From Nonomuraea rhodomycinica (GTDB taxonomy: Bacteria; Actinomycetota; Actinomycetes; Streptosporangiales; Streptosporangiaceae), in NCBI RefSeq assembly GCF_013363995.1, contig NZ_JABWGO010000006.1:62001-126000 (forward strand): a DNA stretch of 64,000 nt, written 5' to 3'. The translations under genes and the position numbers were made by a program. Positions 1-8,804 of the stretch are shown here, piece after piece. Position 1 is the first letter of the stretch, and each line of letters opens with the position of its first letter. The notes under the pieces were generated by a model. The model saw nothing but the letters and a program-made list of their open reading frames with translations, had not been told where the DNA came from and did not search any database.

Positions 1-1
1 C

Positions 2-871
2 GTCGGCATCGGGGCCTCGCACGTCCGCGCCATGGTGGCCGACCTCAACGGGGAGGTCGTCGCCTCCCACAAGGCGCCCACGCACGAGACGATGACCGCG
101 GCCGAGCGGCTCGACGTCGTCGCCGGTCTGGTCTCCGCCGTCGCCGGCCGGGCCGGGCTGTCCCCGGCCGACCTGGCGGCCGTCGGCGTGGGCACCACCG
201 GCATGGTGGACAACGCGGGCCGCGTGGTCAAGAGCACCGTCCTGCCCGGATGGACCGGCCTCGACCTGCGGGCCGAGCTGGGGCGGCGGCTCGCGCCGCC
301 CGTGCTGGTCGAGAACGACATGCGCCTCGCGGTGCTCGCCGAGCACTGGCGGGGCGCGGCGCACGGCCATGACGACGTGCTCTATCTCTTCACCGGCCAC
401 CGGCTGGGCCTGGCCTTGCTGATCGGCGGCCGGCCGCACCGGGGCGCCAACGCCGCCGCGGGCGAGATCGGCCGGCAGGCCCGCGACCACTGGTCGGCCT
501 TCAAGCACGTCTTCGACTACGCGATGGAGTCCGAGCCGGGCGAGCTGCGCTCGCACCAGCAGGCGGCCGACTTCGCCATCGAGCGGGCGCGCGGCGGCGA
601 CGAGCGGGCGCTGGCCGCGGTCACCGCGTTCGCCCGGCACCTGGGCGAGGGCCTGCTCACCCTGGTCAACCCGCTGGACCCCGAGATGGTGGTGGTCGGC
701 GGGCGGCTGGCCAGGGCCGGTGACCTGCTGGTCGAGCCGATCCAGCGCTACTTCGACGAGGTGTGCTACCACCCGCCGAAGGTCGTCGCCTCCGGCCTGG
801 GCAGCGACTGCGTCGCGCTGGGCGCCGTCAGGTGGGCGCTGGACCGCGCCGACGACCTGCTCTTTTCGTAG
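2..871 (+). CDS. ROK-family sugar-responsive regulator/kinase, 5' truncated
   Basis: The reading frame is open from the window edge, so the first ATG at 32 is not the true start. The visible 289 residues are the sugar-kinase-like ROK fold. They open with VGIGASHVRAMVADLNGEVV, a phosphate-binding loop, followed by GVGTTGMVD and VENDMRLAVLAEHWRG, which holds the Asp of the ROK active site. The usual ROK zinc motif (CxCGxxGCxE) is absent, as in many NagC/XylR-type repressors. An N-terminal winged helix would lie upstream of the window. The gene sits directly before a sugar ABC importer, so it probably senses the sugar or its phosphate and controls that operon. A plain kinase role cannot be excluded. 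Confidence 0.85.
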   Translation, partial: VGIGASHVRAMVADLNGEVVASHKAPTHETMTAAERLDVVAGLVSAVAGRAGLSPADLAAVGVGTTGMVDNAGRVVKSTVLPGWTGLDLRAELGRRLAPPVLVENDMRLAVLAEHWRGAAHGHDDVLYLFTGHRLGLALLIGGRPHRGANAAAGEIGRQARDHWSAFKHVFDYAMESEPGELRSHQQAADFAIERARGGDERALAAVTAFARHLGEGLLTLVNPLDPEMVVVGGRLARAGDLLVEPIQRYFDEVCYHPPKVVASGLGSDCVALGAVRWALDRADDLLFS

Positions 872-886
872 AGATCTTCGATAATT

Positions 887-957
887 CTGTCACGAAGCTG
901 TCACGCTGAGGTCGCTTGCGCGCATCTTCTGCTTGATCATGCGTGATTATCTATAGT
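887..957 (+). promoter_or_regulatory. Candidate regulatory region of the sugar ABC operon
   Basis: The 146 bp between the ROK gene and the importer are AT-richer than their surroundings. CTGTCACG occurs twice, at 887-894 and 898-905, with an 11-bp period (one helical turn). TATAGT at 952-957 is a plausible -10 box, but I see no convincing -35 at the right distance. The direct repeat may be a site for the upstream ROK regulator. That is inference from position only. Confidence 0.3.
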
Positions 958-1017
958 TCTTTTCATAAATGAGCGCTATCTTCCAGTCACGCACAGACCC
1001 GGACGGATGGGGACGAC

Positions 1018-2277
1018 ATGACAGGGAAGATCAGGGCGCTGGTGGTCGCCGGCACGCTCGTTGCCGGACTCGCGGGATGCTCCTCGTCTGACGGGGACGG
1101 CTCCGGCGGCAAGGTCACGCTGACCTACGCCTACTGGGACCAGGAGAACCAGGGCCAGGCGATGACCAAGATCGTCCAAGAGTTCACGAAGAGCCACCCG
1201 AACATCGAGGTCAAGCTCCAGTTCACCCCGAACAAGGAGTACTGGACCAAGCTCCAGACCGCCGCCGCCGGCGGCACGGCCCCCGACGTGTTCTGGATGA
1301 ACGGCCCGCGCATCGGCCTGTACGCCTCGCAGGGCGCGCTGATGCCGCTCTCCGACAAGATCGCCGCCGACAAGGTGGACCTCGGCAAGTACCCCAAGTC
1401 GCTGGTCGACCTCTACACCCTCGACGGCAAGCAGTACGGCATCCCCAAGGACTTCGACACCATCGGCCTCTGGTACAACAAGGCCCTGTTCGACGCCGCC
1501 AAGGTCAAGTACCCCGACGCCTCCTGGACCTGGGACGACGTCCGGGCGGCGGCCAAGAAGCTGACCGACCCCGCCAAGGGCGTCCACGGCATCGGCGCGA
1601 TGCCCTGGTCGCAGGAGCTCTACTACAACACGATCTTCCAGGCCGGCGGCTACGTCATCTCCGACGACAAGAAGAAGTCGGGCTACGACGACCCCGCCAC
1701 CATCGAGGGCCTCAAGTTCTGGAAGGACCTGCTCGACCAGAAGCTCTCGCCGACGGTCCAGCAGATGACCGACAACGACCCCATCGAGATGTTCAAGAGC
1801 GGCAAGCTCGCCATGTGGTACGACGGCTCCTACGACGCCTCCCAGTACTTCAAGACCGAGGGCCTCAAGGCCGGCGTCGCCCCGCTCCCCGCCGGGCCCA
1901 AGGGCAAGGCGACCGTCATCCACGGCCTGGCCAACGTCGTCTACGCCAAGACCAAGCACCCGAAGGAGGCGTGGGAGTTCGTCAAGTTCCTCGGCTCCGA
2001 GCAGGCCAACCGCATCCAGGCCGAGTCCGGCGCCGTCATCCCGGCCTACGAGGGGCTCCAGGAGTCCTGGGTCAAGTCGATGCCCGGCCTGGACCTCCAG
2101 GCGTTCATCGACCAGCTTCCGGACGCCCGGCCGTACCCGGTCTCGAAGAACACCGCCGCCTGGGCGCGCCTGGAGACCGACGCGATCACCAAGGCGTTCA
2201 CCGACGGCCAGGACGTCGAGGCGACGGCCAAGCAGCTCGCCACGGCCATGAACGCGGCCCTGTCGCAGGAGAAGTGA
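1018..2277 (+). CDS. Sugar ABC transporter substrate-binding lipoprotein
   Basis: This 419-residue family 1 solute-binding protein captures a carbohydrate outside the cell for import. A lipoprotein signal is clear: basic start, hydrophobic stretch and lipobox LAGC with Cys21 as the lipid anchor. The mature part has the usual pattern, including YAYWDQENQGQAMTKIV near the start and a WNGPRIG-like segment with many aromatic residues in the binding cleft. GGGGAC precedes the ATG. Two permease genes follow with overlaps, and no ATPase gene is in the operon, so a shared MsiK-type ATPase is likely. The sugar cannot be named from sequence. Confidence 0.93.
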   Translation: MTGKIRALVVAGTLVAGLAGCSSSDGDGSGGKVTLTYAYWDQENQGQAMTKIVQEFTKSHPNIEVKLQFTPNKEYWTKLQTAAAGGTAPDVFWMNGPRIGLYASQGALMPLSDKIAADKVDLGKYPKSLVDLYTLDGKQYGIPKDFDTIGLWYNKALFDAAKVKYPDASWTWDDVRAAAKKLTDPAKGVHGIGAMPWSQELYYNTIFQAGGYVISDDKKKSGYDDPATIEGLKFWKDLLDQKLSPTVQQMTDNDPIEMFKSGKLAMWYDGSYDASQYFKTEGLKAGVAPLPAGPKGKATVIHGLANVVYAKTKHPKEAWEFVKFLGSEQANRIQAESGAVIPAYEGLQESWVKSMPGLDLQAFIDQLPDARPYPVSKNTAAWARLETDAITKAFTDGQDVEATAKQLATAMNAALSQEK

Positions 2278-3212
2278 GCACCGCCGGAAGGGCGGTCGCC
2301 GTCAAGGCGTCCGCCCGCCCCGCCACCCGTCGCCGGCTGCGCAACCGCGACTGGGTCTGGGGCTACGCGATGATCGCGCCGCTCGTGCTCGGCCTCGGCG
2401 TCTTCTACCTGTGGCCGGTCGTGCAGTCGGTCTACTACAGCTTCACCGAGTGGACGCTGTTCGGCGACGCGACCTGGGTGGGCCTGCGCAACTACGAGCA
2501 GCTCCTGACCGACCCGGCCAACGCCAGGGCGCTGCGCAACACGTTCGTGTACGGCGGGCTGAGCCTGCTCGGCATCCCGCTGTCGATCGCGGTGGCGGCC
2601 CTGCTCGGCACCCGCGGGCTGCGGCTCGTGTCGCTCTACCGCACCCTGTACTTCCTGCCCGTGGTGACCATGCCGGCGGCCGTCGCGATGATCTGGACCT
2701 GGCTCTACAACGGCGACTACGGCCTGGTCAACTACCTGCTCTCGCTCGTCGGCATCCACGGCACGTCGTGGATCGCCGAGCCGTCCACCGCCCTGTACGC
2801 GCTCGTCGCCGTGGGCATCTGGACGCAGATCGGCTACAACGCGGTCATCTTCATGGCCGGCCTCCAGTCGATCCCGTCCCACCTGTACGAGGCCGCCTCG
2901 ATCGACGGGGCGGGGCGCGCGCGGCAGTTCTTCCGCATCACGCTGCCGCTGCTGTCGCCGAGCATCTTCTTCGTCTCGGTGCTCAGCGTGATCAACGGCC
3001 TGCAGATGTTCGACCTCGTCTACCTCATGCTGCGCCGCGGCAACCCGGCCCGCGAGGACACCCAGACCGTCGTGTCGCTGTTCTTCTCCCGCGCCTTCGA
3101 GGAGGGCGCCAAGGGCTACGCGGCGGCCATGGCCGTGGTCCTCATGCTGATCACGCTCGTGCTGACCGTCATCCAGTTCCGCGTGCAGAAGAGGTGGGTC
3201 CACTATGCGTAG
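2274..3212 (+). CDS. Sugar ABC transporter permease (MalF/UgpA type)
   Basis: This is a 312-residue inner-membrane permease with about six membrane segments. The GTG start at 2274 overlaps the stop of the binding-protein gene (GTGA), so the two are translationally coupled. The longer open frame upstream of 2274 is only the shadow of that gene. The cytoplasmic EAA loop that docks the ATPase is present (EAASIDGAGRARQFFRITLP). The N-terminus MIAPLVLGLGVFYLWP is typical of the UgpA/MalF branch. It pairs with the next gene to form the channel. Confidence 0.93.
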   Translation: MSTAGRAVAVKASARPATRRRLRNRDWVWGYAMIAPLVLGLGVFYLWPVVQSVYYSFTEWTLFGDATWVGLRNYEQLLTDPANARALRNTFVYGGLSLLGIPLSIAVAALLGTRGLRLVSLYRTLYFLPVVTMPAAVAMIWTWLYNGDYGLVNYLLSLVGIHGTSWIAEPSTALYALVAVGIWTQIGYNAVIFMAGLQSIPSHLYEAASIDGAGRARQFFRITLPLLSPSIFFVSVLSVINGLQMFDLVYLMLRRGNPAREDTQTVVSLFFSRAFEEGAKGYAAAMAVVLMLITLVLTVIQFRVQKRWVHYA

Positions 3213-4020
3213 CGGCGGCCGGCTCTGGCCGGTCCACCTCGTGCTCGCCGTCGGCGCGGCGGCCATGGTCATGCCGTTCTTCTGGCAGGTGCTCACCTCG
3301 CTGAAGACGTTCACCGAGGCGACCAGGACGCCGCCGGTCTGGATCCCCTCGTTCGAGTGGGCCAACTTCGCCAAGGTCCTCGACGAGACGCCGTTCCTGC
3401 AGCAGCTCGGCAACACCGTGGTGATGACGACCGGGCGCACCCTGGCCCAGCTCCTGTTCTGCTCGCTGGCGGCCTACGCCTTCGCCCGGCTGCGCTTCCC
3501 CGGCCGCGACGTCATCTTCGTCGCCCTGCTGTCGGTGCTCATGGTGCCGGGCCAGCTCTTCCTCATCCCGCAGTACCAGATCATCCAGGGCCTCGGCTGG
3601 CTCAACACCCTGCCCGGGCTGATCGCGCCCGGCATGTTCAGCGCGTTCGGCACGTTCATGATGCGGCAGTTCTTCATGACGCTGCCCGCCGAGGTGGAGG
3701 AGGCCGCCCGGCTGGACGGCGCCCACCCGCTGCGCATCTTCTGGAGCGTGATGCTGCCGCTGGCCCGCCCCGGGCTGCTCGCGCTCGGCGTGCTGACCGT
3801 GCTGTGGTCGTGGAACGACCTCATGTGGCCGCTCATCGTCAACACCGACCCCGAGAGCATGCCGCTCTCGGCGGGCCTGTCGGCCCTGCAGGGCGAGCAC
3901 ATGACCGACTACCCGGTGCTCATGGCGGGCTCGTTGATGGCCAGCGCGCCGATCATCGTACTGTTCATCATCATGCAGAAGCAGCTCATCCAGGGCATCG
4001 CGTTCACCGGCTCCAAGTAG
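3205..4020 (+). CDS. Sugar ABC transporter permease (MalG/UgpE type)
   Basis: This 271-residue permease is the second half of the channel. It has about six hydrophobic segments and an EAA loop, EAARLDGAHPLRIFWSVMLP. The ATG at 3205 lies inside the 3' end of the previous permease gene (8-bp overlap), a standard coupled arrangement. Family length is 270-300 residues, so it is complete. It ends in the usual short cytoplasmic tail. Substrate is unknown; the downstream oxidoreductase suggests a sugar, polyol or inositol-like compound. Confidence 0.93.
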   Translation: MRSGGRLWPVHLVLAVGAAAMVMPFFWQVLTSLKTFTEATRTPPVWIPSFEWANFAKVLDETPFLQQLGNTVVMTTGRTLAQLLFCSLAAYAFARLRFPGRDVIFVALLSVLMVPGQLFLIPQYQIIQGLGWLNTLPGLIAPGMFSAFGTFMMRQFFMTLPAEVEEAARLDGAHPLRIFWSVMLPLARPGLLALGVLTVLWSWNDLMWPLIVNTDPESMPLSAGLSALQGEHMTDYPVLMAGSLMASAPIIVLFIIMQKQLIQGIAFTGSK

Positions 4021-4048
4021 CGTGCCGGACCCCCGAGAAAGGACCCAC

Positions 4049-5227
4049 GTGGAAGACCTGCGGATCGGCGTCATCGGCCTCGGCCTGCGCGCCAGCCTCG
4101 CCCGCGCGGCGCACCGGCCCGGCGCGGGCGCGGCGGTCACCGCGCTCTGCGACACCGACCCGGCCGTGCTCAAGCACCAGGCCGGGGTGTTCGACGCCGC
4201 GTACGTGACCGAGGACCACCGTCGCCTGCTCGAGCGCGACGACCTCGACGCCGTGATCCTGATGACGCCCGACGACACCCACGAGCGCATCGCGATCGAC
4301 TGCCTGGAGGCGGGCAAGGCCGTCTACGTGGAGAAGCCGCTGGCGATCACCGTGGAGGGCTGCGACGCGATCCTGCGCGCCGCCCGCCGCACCGGCACGC
4401 GGCTGTACGTGGGGCACAACATGCGGCACATGGGCGTCGTACGGCTGATGCGCGAGGCCATCCGGCGCGGCGACATCGGCGAGCCGAAGACGGTGTGGGT
4501 GCGGCACTTCGTCTCGTACGGCGGCGACTACTACTTCAAGGACTGGCACGCCGACCGCACCCGCACCACCGGCCTGCTGCTGCAGAAGGCCGCCCACGAC
4601 CTGGACGTCATCCACTGGCTCGCGGGCGGCTACACCAGCCGGGTCAGCGCGTTCGGCGACCTCATGGTCTACGGCGGCCTGCCGCGCCGCGAGCCCGGCA
4701 CCCCGCGCCCCGAGGGGTGGCTGCGCGAGTACGACTGGCCGCCGACGGCCCGCCGCGACCTGCACCACGTCGTGGACGTGGAGGACGTGTCCGTGATGAA
4801 CATGCGCCTCGACAACGGCGTCATCGCCGCCTACCAGCAGTGCCACTTCACCCCCGACTACGTGCGCAACTACACGGTCATCGGCACCGAGGGCCGGCTG
4901 GAGAACTTCGGCGACGGCCCCGGCGACACGGTCAAGGTGTGGAACACCGGCCCCACCGGCTACCGCGGCGACGCCGACGTCACCTACCGGGTGCCCGACG
5001 CCCAGGGCGGCCACGGCGGCGCCGACACCGAGATCATCACCGAGTTCCTGCGGTTCGTCCGGGAGGGCGGGGCGACGGACACCTCGCCGGTCGCGGCCCG
5101 GATGAGCGTGGCGGCGGGCTACCAGGCCACGATGTCGCTGCGCGACGGCGGCACGCCGTACGACGTGCCGGCGCTGGACCCGGAACTGGCCGCCTACTTC
5201 GAGGCCGGTCAGACGCGGGAGAGCTGA
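4049..5227 (+). CDS. Gfo/Idh/MocA family oxidoreductase
   Basis: This is a 392-residue NAD(P)-dependent sugar or polyol dehydrogenase-like protein. An N-terminal Rossmann segment (RIGVIGLGLRASLARAA, then CDTDP) is followed by the family EKPLAIT motif with its catalytic Lys and by HNMRHMG. The C-terminal alpha/beta domain has KAAHDLDVIHWL, with the usual Asp/His pair. I chose the GTG at 4049 because GAGAAAGGA lies 5 nt upstream; the in-frame GTG at 4022 has no such site. It is the last gene of the sugar-uptake operon and probably oxidises the imported compound. A 6-bp hairpin (5228-5246) directly follows the stop and may end transcription. Confidence 0.88.
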   Translation: MEDLRIGVIGLGLRASLARAAHRPGAGAAVTALCDTDPAVLKHQAGVFDAAYVTEDHRRLLERDDLDAVILMTPDDTHERIAIDCLEAGKAVYVEKPLAITVEGCDAILRAARRTGTRLYVGHNMRHMGVVRLMREAIRRGDIGEPKTVWVRHFVSYGGDYYFKDWHADRTRTTGLLLQKAAHDLDVIHWLAGGYTSRVSAFGDLMVYGGLPRREPGTPRPEGWLREYDWPPTARRDLHHVVDVEDVSVMNMRLDNGVIAAYQQCHFTPDYVRNYTVIGTEGRLENFGDGPGDTVKVWNTGPTGYRGDADVTYRVPDAQGGHGGADTEIITEFLRFVREGGATDTSPVAARMSVAAGYQATMSLRDGGTPYDVPALDPELAAYFEAGQTRES

Positions 5228-5263
5228 GCGGGAACTCTCCTCCCGCCGCGGACAGTCCTGTGT

Positions 5264-5857
5264 GTGGACATGTCGCTACGTGCCGGAGTACGCACCGGAG
5301 ATCCGGCGGCCTTCGAGCAGCTCTTCGACGAGTGCTCGAAGGCCGTCTACAACCACGCCTACCGCCTGACCGGCGACTGGTCGGCGGCCGAGGACGTGAT
5401 GGCGCTGACGTTCCTGGAGGCGTGGCGGTTACGCGCCCGGGTGGACCCCGAGGGCGGCTCACTGCGGCCGTGGCTGCTCGGGATCGCCACGAACGTGGCC
5501 CGCAACACCCGCCGGGCCTCGCGCCGCCATGACGACGCGCTGGCCCGGCTGCCCAGGGGCGAGCCGGTGCCCGACTTCGCCGAGGAGGTGGTGGGCCGGA
5601 TCGACGACGCCGAGCGGCTGGCCGCCGTGCGGGAGGCGTTCGGGGGGCTGCGCCGCCACGAGCGCGACGTCTTCGCGCTGTGCGTGTGGGCGGGGCTCGA
5701 CTACGCGGAGGCGGCCGAGGCGCTGGGCGTCCCGGTGGGCACCGTGCGGTCGCGGTTGTCGAGGGCGCGGCGGAAGCTGGAGAGATTCGTGGAACCGCCG
5801 CCCGCGCCCCGACAGGTAGTAGGTGACCGAGGCCCCGCGAAGGAGGAGATCCGATGA
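5264..5857 (+). CDS. ECF-type RNA polymerase sigma factor
   Basis: This 197-residue sigma factor directs RNA polymerase to a small regulon. Region 2 is seen in DPAAFEQLFDECSKAVYNHA and the following YRLTGDWSAAEDV, and region 4 in ERDVFALCVWAGLDYAEAAE with the DNA-contacting VPVGTVRSRLSRARRKL. The GTG at 5264 is used here; an ATG at 5270 is an alternative, and neither has a strong ribosome-binding site. Its stop overlaps the next gene by 4 bp (ATGA). That partner has one membrane helix and no recognisable zinc-binding anti-sigma motif. The same pairing recurs at 34.8-36.2 kb. Confidence 0.9.
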   Translation: MDMSLRAGVRTGDPAAFEQLFDECSKAVYNHAYRLTGDWSAAEDVMALTFLEAWRLRARVDPEGGSLRPWLLGIATNVARNTRRASRRHDDALARLPRGEPVPDFAEEVVGRIDDAERLAAVREAFGGLRRHERDVFALCVWAGLDYAEAAEALGVPVGTVRSRLSRARRKLERFVEPPPAPRQVVGDRGPAKEEIR

Positions 5858-6456
5858 CCTGGCACGACGAACGCGATCTTCCCGAGGGCCGTCACCGGCT
5901 GCTCAAGGAGTTCGTGATGACCGAGATCGACCGCGAGGCCGGGCAGAGCGTTCCGCGCCGCCGCCTGCCGCGTCCCGCCGTCCTGGCGCCCGTGCTGGGG
6001 CTCGCCGCCGCGGCGGCCGTGGCCGTCCCGCTGTTCGTGGGCGGCGGCAGCCCGGCGTACGCCGTCACCGACAACCCGGACGGCACCGTCCGCGTGCAGA
6101 TCAACGAGCTCCGGGACGCGGACAAGCTGGAGGCCGACCTGCGGGCCAAGGGCATCAACATGGTGGTGGACTACATCCCTCAGGGCAAGAAGTGCAGCCC
6201 GCAGCCGCGCGCCGCGCGATTCCTGCCGGATGAGCAGGCCCCCCTGATCGCCATGCTGACCCACGACGACGGCGAGGCGACCTTCGTCATAGACCCACGC
6301 GTGATCAAGGACGGCCAGACGGGCGTGCTGGAGTTCACCGTCTTCAAGGCCCCGGACGGGCCGGCGGCGGTGACGCCCGTGTGGGCCCGGGTGGCCGAGG
6401 GAACCGTCGCCGACTGCACCCTGGTGGACACCACGGAGCCGCCGCTGGCGCACTAG
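5854..6456 (+). CDS. One-TM protein coupled to ECF sigma factor (CU044_5270-like)
   Basis: This 200-residue protein has a short charged cytoplasmic start (MTWHDERDLPEGRHRLLKEF), one membrane helix at about 42-64 and an extracytoplasmic domain. It matches the layout of the CU044_5270 family, usually encoded right after ECF sigma genes in actinomycetes. It likely tethers or senses for the sigma factor, but no HxxxCxxC anti-sigma zinc motif is present, so that is inference. The segment LRAKGINMVVDYIP after the helix resembles LRARGLDITLDVVP in the second module at 34.8 kb. Its ATG overlaps the sigma stop. Confidence 0.75.
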   Translation: MTWHDERDLPEGRHRLLKEFVMTEIDREAGQSVPRRRLPRPAVLAPVLGLAAAAAVAVPLFVGGGSPAYAVTDNPDGTVRVQINELRDADKLEADLRAKGINMVVDYIPQGKKCSPQPRAARFLPDEQAPLIAMLTHDDGEATFVIDPRVIKDGQTGVLEFTVFKAPDGPAAVTPVWARVAEGTVADCTLVDTTEPPLAH

Positions 6457-6469
6457 GGCGCGGCCGGTT

Positions 6470-6487
6470 CAGGGCCCGCGAGCCCTG
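6470..6487. terminator. Bidirectional hairpin between convergent genes
   Basis: CAGGGC, a 6-nt loop and GCCCTG form a perfect stem between the ends of two convergent genes (stops at 6456 and 6506). There is no T run, which is usual for terminators in GC-rich actinomycetes. Confidence 0.5.
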
Positions 6488-6505
6488 GCGGGGTGACGGC
6501 AGGGT

Positions 6506-7063
6506 TCACGAGATGCGGGACGCCTTCTCGGACGTCATGGCGAACTTCGTGCCGTTCCACTTGTAGGTCTGGCGGACGACCAGGTCGGGGCAGCAGTTGG
6601 GGGCCCGGTCGCTGACCACCTTGCCGCGCAGGCGCACCAGCCCGTTCTGGATGGTGACCTTCTGGGACTTGAAGTAGCGGTTCCTGCCGAGCTCGCCGAT
6701 CAGGCGGGGGGCCGAGCGCTTGGAGGCGCCGTCGTAGACGAAGGCGATCAGCGGATTGCTCGACGTCGGGCTCGGGCAGGACGACACGACCACGGTCTCG
6801 CGCCGTCCGTCACGCGTGAGGTCGCCCACAGCGGCGACGCGGGCGTGCACGACATACCAGGTGTCGTTCGGCCCCGGCTTGGGGCAGTCCAGCGCCCGCG
6901 CCACCACGGCCGTCCAGTCGACCCCGTCAGCCGTCATACTGTCCGCGGTGGCGGTGCCCGGGGCGAGGATCGCCGCCAGCGAGGTCGCGATGGCGATGAT
7001 CCCCGCGCCGGCTCGAAGCCGGCGGGCCGTCGGGCTGCTCAAGTGTTCCGTGCGTGAGTTCAC
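6506..7063 (-). CDS. Secreted protein of unknown function
   Basis: This is a 185-residue exported protein. I chose the GTG at 7063 because AAAGGA lies just upstream, although the spacing is tight; the frame remains open to 7153. The N-terminus has a basic stretch then a hydrophobic Sec signal (AGIIAIATSLAAILAPGTATA) with an AxA cleavage site. The mature part has four Cys, in DCPKPG, SSCPSP and APNCCPDL, and GDLTRDGRRETVVV resembles an FG-GAP or VCBS-like calcium loop. I do not recognise a family with a known function. It is convergent with the sigma module and probably monocistronic. Confidence 0.7.
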   Translation of the reverse strand: MNSRTEHLSSPTARRLRAGAGIIAIATSLAAILAPGTATADSMTADGVDWTAVVARALDCPKPGPNDTWYVVHARVAAVGDLTRDGRRETVVVSSCPSPTSSNPLIAFVYDGASKRSAPRLIGELGRNRYFKSQKVTIQNGLVRLRGKVVSDRAPNCCPDLVVRQTYKWNGTKFAMTSEKASRIS

Positions 7064-7143
7064 GATCCTTTGGACGCATGGAACGCCGGAGATGTTTGCC
7101 CGGGACGTCACCGACGCCGGAGACCGCCGGCGTGCCGGGCCCG

Positions 7144-7175
7144 GGCGGCGCACCGGGAGTGCCGGGTGCGCCGCC
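7144..7175 (-). terminator. Likely terminator of the SPFH/NfeD operon
   Basis: GGCGGCGCACC (7144-7154) and GGTGCGCCGCC (7165-7175) are a perfect 11-bp inverted repeat with a 10-nt loop. It lies 28 nt past the stop of the leftward SPFH gene and before the start of the secreted-protein gene. It lacks a T run. Confidence 0.6.
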
Positions 7176-7202
7176 TGCCGGGAGCGGCCTGACCGGGGCC
7201 GG

Positions 7203-8303
7203 TCAGTGCTCCTGGCGGTTGTGCTCGGCGGCCGGGGCGCGGTCGGCGTCGAGGCCCGGGAACGGGGCCGGCTCCGGGGCGGCCTGCGTGAGCTGCCGCG
7301 GCCCGTTGGGGCTCTCGGCCTCCTGCGCGTCCGCCACCGCCTCGGCCGCCGCCTCCGCGGCCTTGGCCACCTCCTCGTCCATCTCCGCGCTCGGCGGCAG
7401 CTCGTCGCGGGTGGCCGCCGACTTGGGCAGCGCCTCGGTGAACGCCTTGGAGACGCCCTGCAGCGCCGAGGTCACCTCGCTCGGGATGACCCAGAACGTG
7501 TTGCCCGAGCCCTGGGCGAGCTGCGGCAGCACCTGGAGGTACTGGTAGGCCAGCAGCTTCGGGTCGGGGTCGTTGCGGTGGACGGCCTGGAAGACCTGGT
7601 CGATGGCCCGCGACTGGCCCTCGGCCTCCAGGATGGCGGCCGTCCGCTGGCCCTCGGCGCGCAGGATGCGGCTCTGCTTGTCGCCCTCGGCCGTCAGGAT
7701 CTGCGACTGCCGCTGGCCCTCGGCGTTGAGGATGGCGGCCCGCTTGTCGCGCTCGGCCCGCATCTGCTTCTCCATCGCGTCCTTGATGGTCTTGGGCGGG
7801 TCGATCGCCTTGATCTCGACGCGGTTGACGCGGATGCCCCACTTGCCGGTGGCCTCGTCGAGGACGCCGCGCAGCTGGCTGTTGATCGTGTCGCGGGAGG
7901 TCAGCGTCTTCTCCAGGTCCATGGAGCCGACCACGTTGCGCAGCGTGGTGACCGTGAGCTGCTCGACCGCCTGGATGTAGTTGGCGATCTCGTAGGCGGC
8001 CGCCCTGGGGTCGGTGACCTGGAAGTAGAGCACGGTGTCGATCTCGACGACCAGGTTGTCCTCCGTGATGACCGGCTGCGGGCGGAACGACACCACCTGT
8101 TCACGCAGGTCGATCATGGGGTAGACGCGGTCGACGTACGGGATGACGAAGTTCAGGCCCGGCTTGAGCGTGCGGTGGTAGCGGCCGAGCCGCTCGACGT
8201 TGCGCGCCCGGGCCTGCGGGATGATGCGCACGGCCTTGAGCACGGTGAAAACCGCGAAGAGTATGACGAGAAGTCCGGCCAGCAACAGCGGATCCATGCT
8301 CAC
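7203..8303 (-). CDS. SPFH/band 7 (stomatin-like, QmcA-type) membrane protein
   Basis: This 366-residue scaffold protein probably organises functional membrane microdomains. It has one N-terminal membrane helix (PLLLAGLLVILFAVFTVLK), then the SPFH domain with the paralog signature ERLGRYHRTLKPGLNFVIPY and MIDLREQVV. A long helical, coiled-coil region rich in ILxAEGxxQ repeats follows at about residues 180-225, then a Pro/Ala-rich tail. The GTG at 8303 overlaps the stop of the upstream NfeD gene (GTGA); an ATG lies 6 nt further in. SPFH-NfeD gene pairs are a known conserved unit, and NfeD assists assembly or turnover of the partner. Confidence 0.93.
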   Translation of the reverse strand: MSMDPLLLAGLLVILFAVFTVLKAVRIIPQARARNVERLGRYHRTLKPGLNFVIPYVDRVYPMIDLREQVVSFRPQPVITEDNLVVEIDTVLYFQVTDPRAAAYEIANYIQAVEQLTVTTLRNVVGSMDLEKTLTSRDTINSQLRGVLDEATGKWGIRVNRVEIKAIDPPKTIKDAMEKQMRAERDKRAAILNAEGQRQSQILTAEGDKQSRILRAEGQRTAAILEAEGQSRAIDQVFQAVHRNDPDPKLLAYQYLQVLPQLAQGSGNTFWVIPSEVTSALQGVSKAFTEALPKSAATRDELPPSAEMDEEVAKAAEAAAEAVADAQEAESPNGPRQLTQAAPEPAPFPGLDADRAPAAEHNRQEH

Positions 8304-8731
8304 TCCCTGGGATATACGAGGGCGGTGGCCCCTTCGATCTCAATGATGTCGACGGACGCCCCTTCCGGGATCACCAGAGTCTCGTCGTAGGCGCGTGCCG
8401 ACCATTCCTCCCCGCCGACGCGGATCCTGCCGTCACGCCCGGTCACCGGAGTGATCGCGTAGGCGGGCTTGCCCACGAGCGCCTCGACGCCGAAGCGCTG
8501 CAACTGCGGCTGGCGGATGTGGCGCACGGCCATCGGGCGGACGACGAACAGCCCCGCGGTCGAGGACAGGGCGAAGACGAGCAACTGCAGAGGCACCGGC
8601 AGCCCGACCGCGGCTCCGGCAGCCGTCAGCAACGCCGCCACGCCCAGCAAGCCGAGCGCCGCGGTGAGGGTGAAGATCTCGGCGACGCCGAGGACCACCG
8701 CGAGGATCACCCAGACGATCCATTCGTCCAT
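8300..8731 (-). CDS. NfeD-family membrane protein
   Basis: This 143-residue protein has three to four hydrophobic segments at about residues 3-85 and a C-terminal OB-fold domain (GKPAYAITPV ... GRIRVGGEEWSARA) characteristic of NfeD. I chose the ATG at 8731 because AGGAGG lies 8 nt upstream; the frame stays open to 8773. It overlaps the following SPFH gene by 4 bp. The protein is the short, protease-lacking NfeD form, expected to act with its SPFH partner in the membrane. Confidence 0.9.
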   Translation of the reverse strand: MDEWIVWVILAVVLGVAEIFTLTAALGLLGVAALLTAAGAAVGLPVPLQLLVFALSSTAGLFVVRPMAVRHIRQPQLQRFGVEALVGKPAYAITPVTGRDGRIRVGGEEWSARAYDETLVIPEGASVDIIEIEGATALVYPRE

Positions 8732-8804
8732 GCTCCGGCCCTCCTGTAAGGACAACGGGCCAGGGGCCGCCACCGGTTCCCCTTTGTCCTACGGTATCGC
8801 CGTT

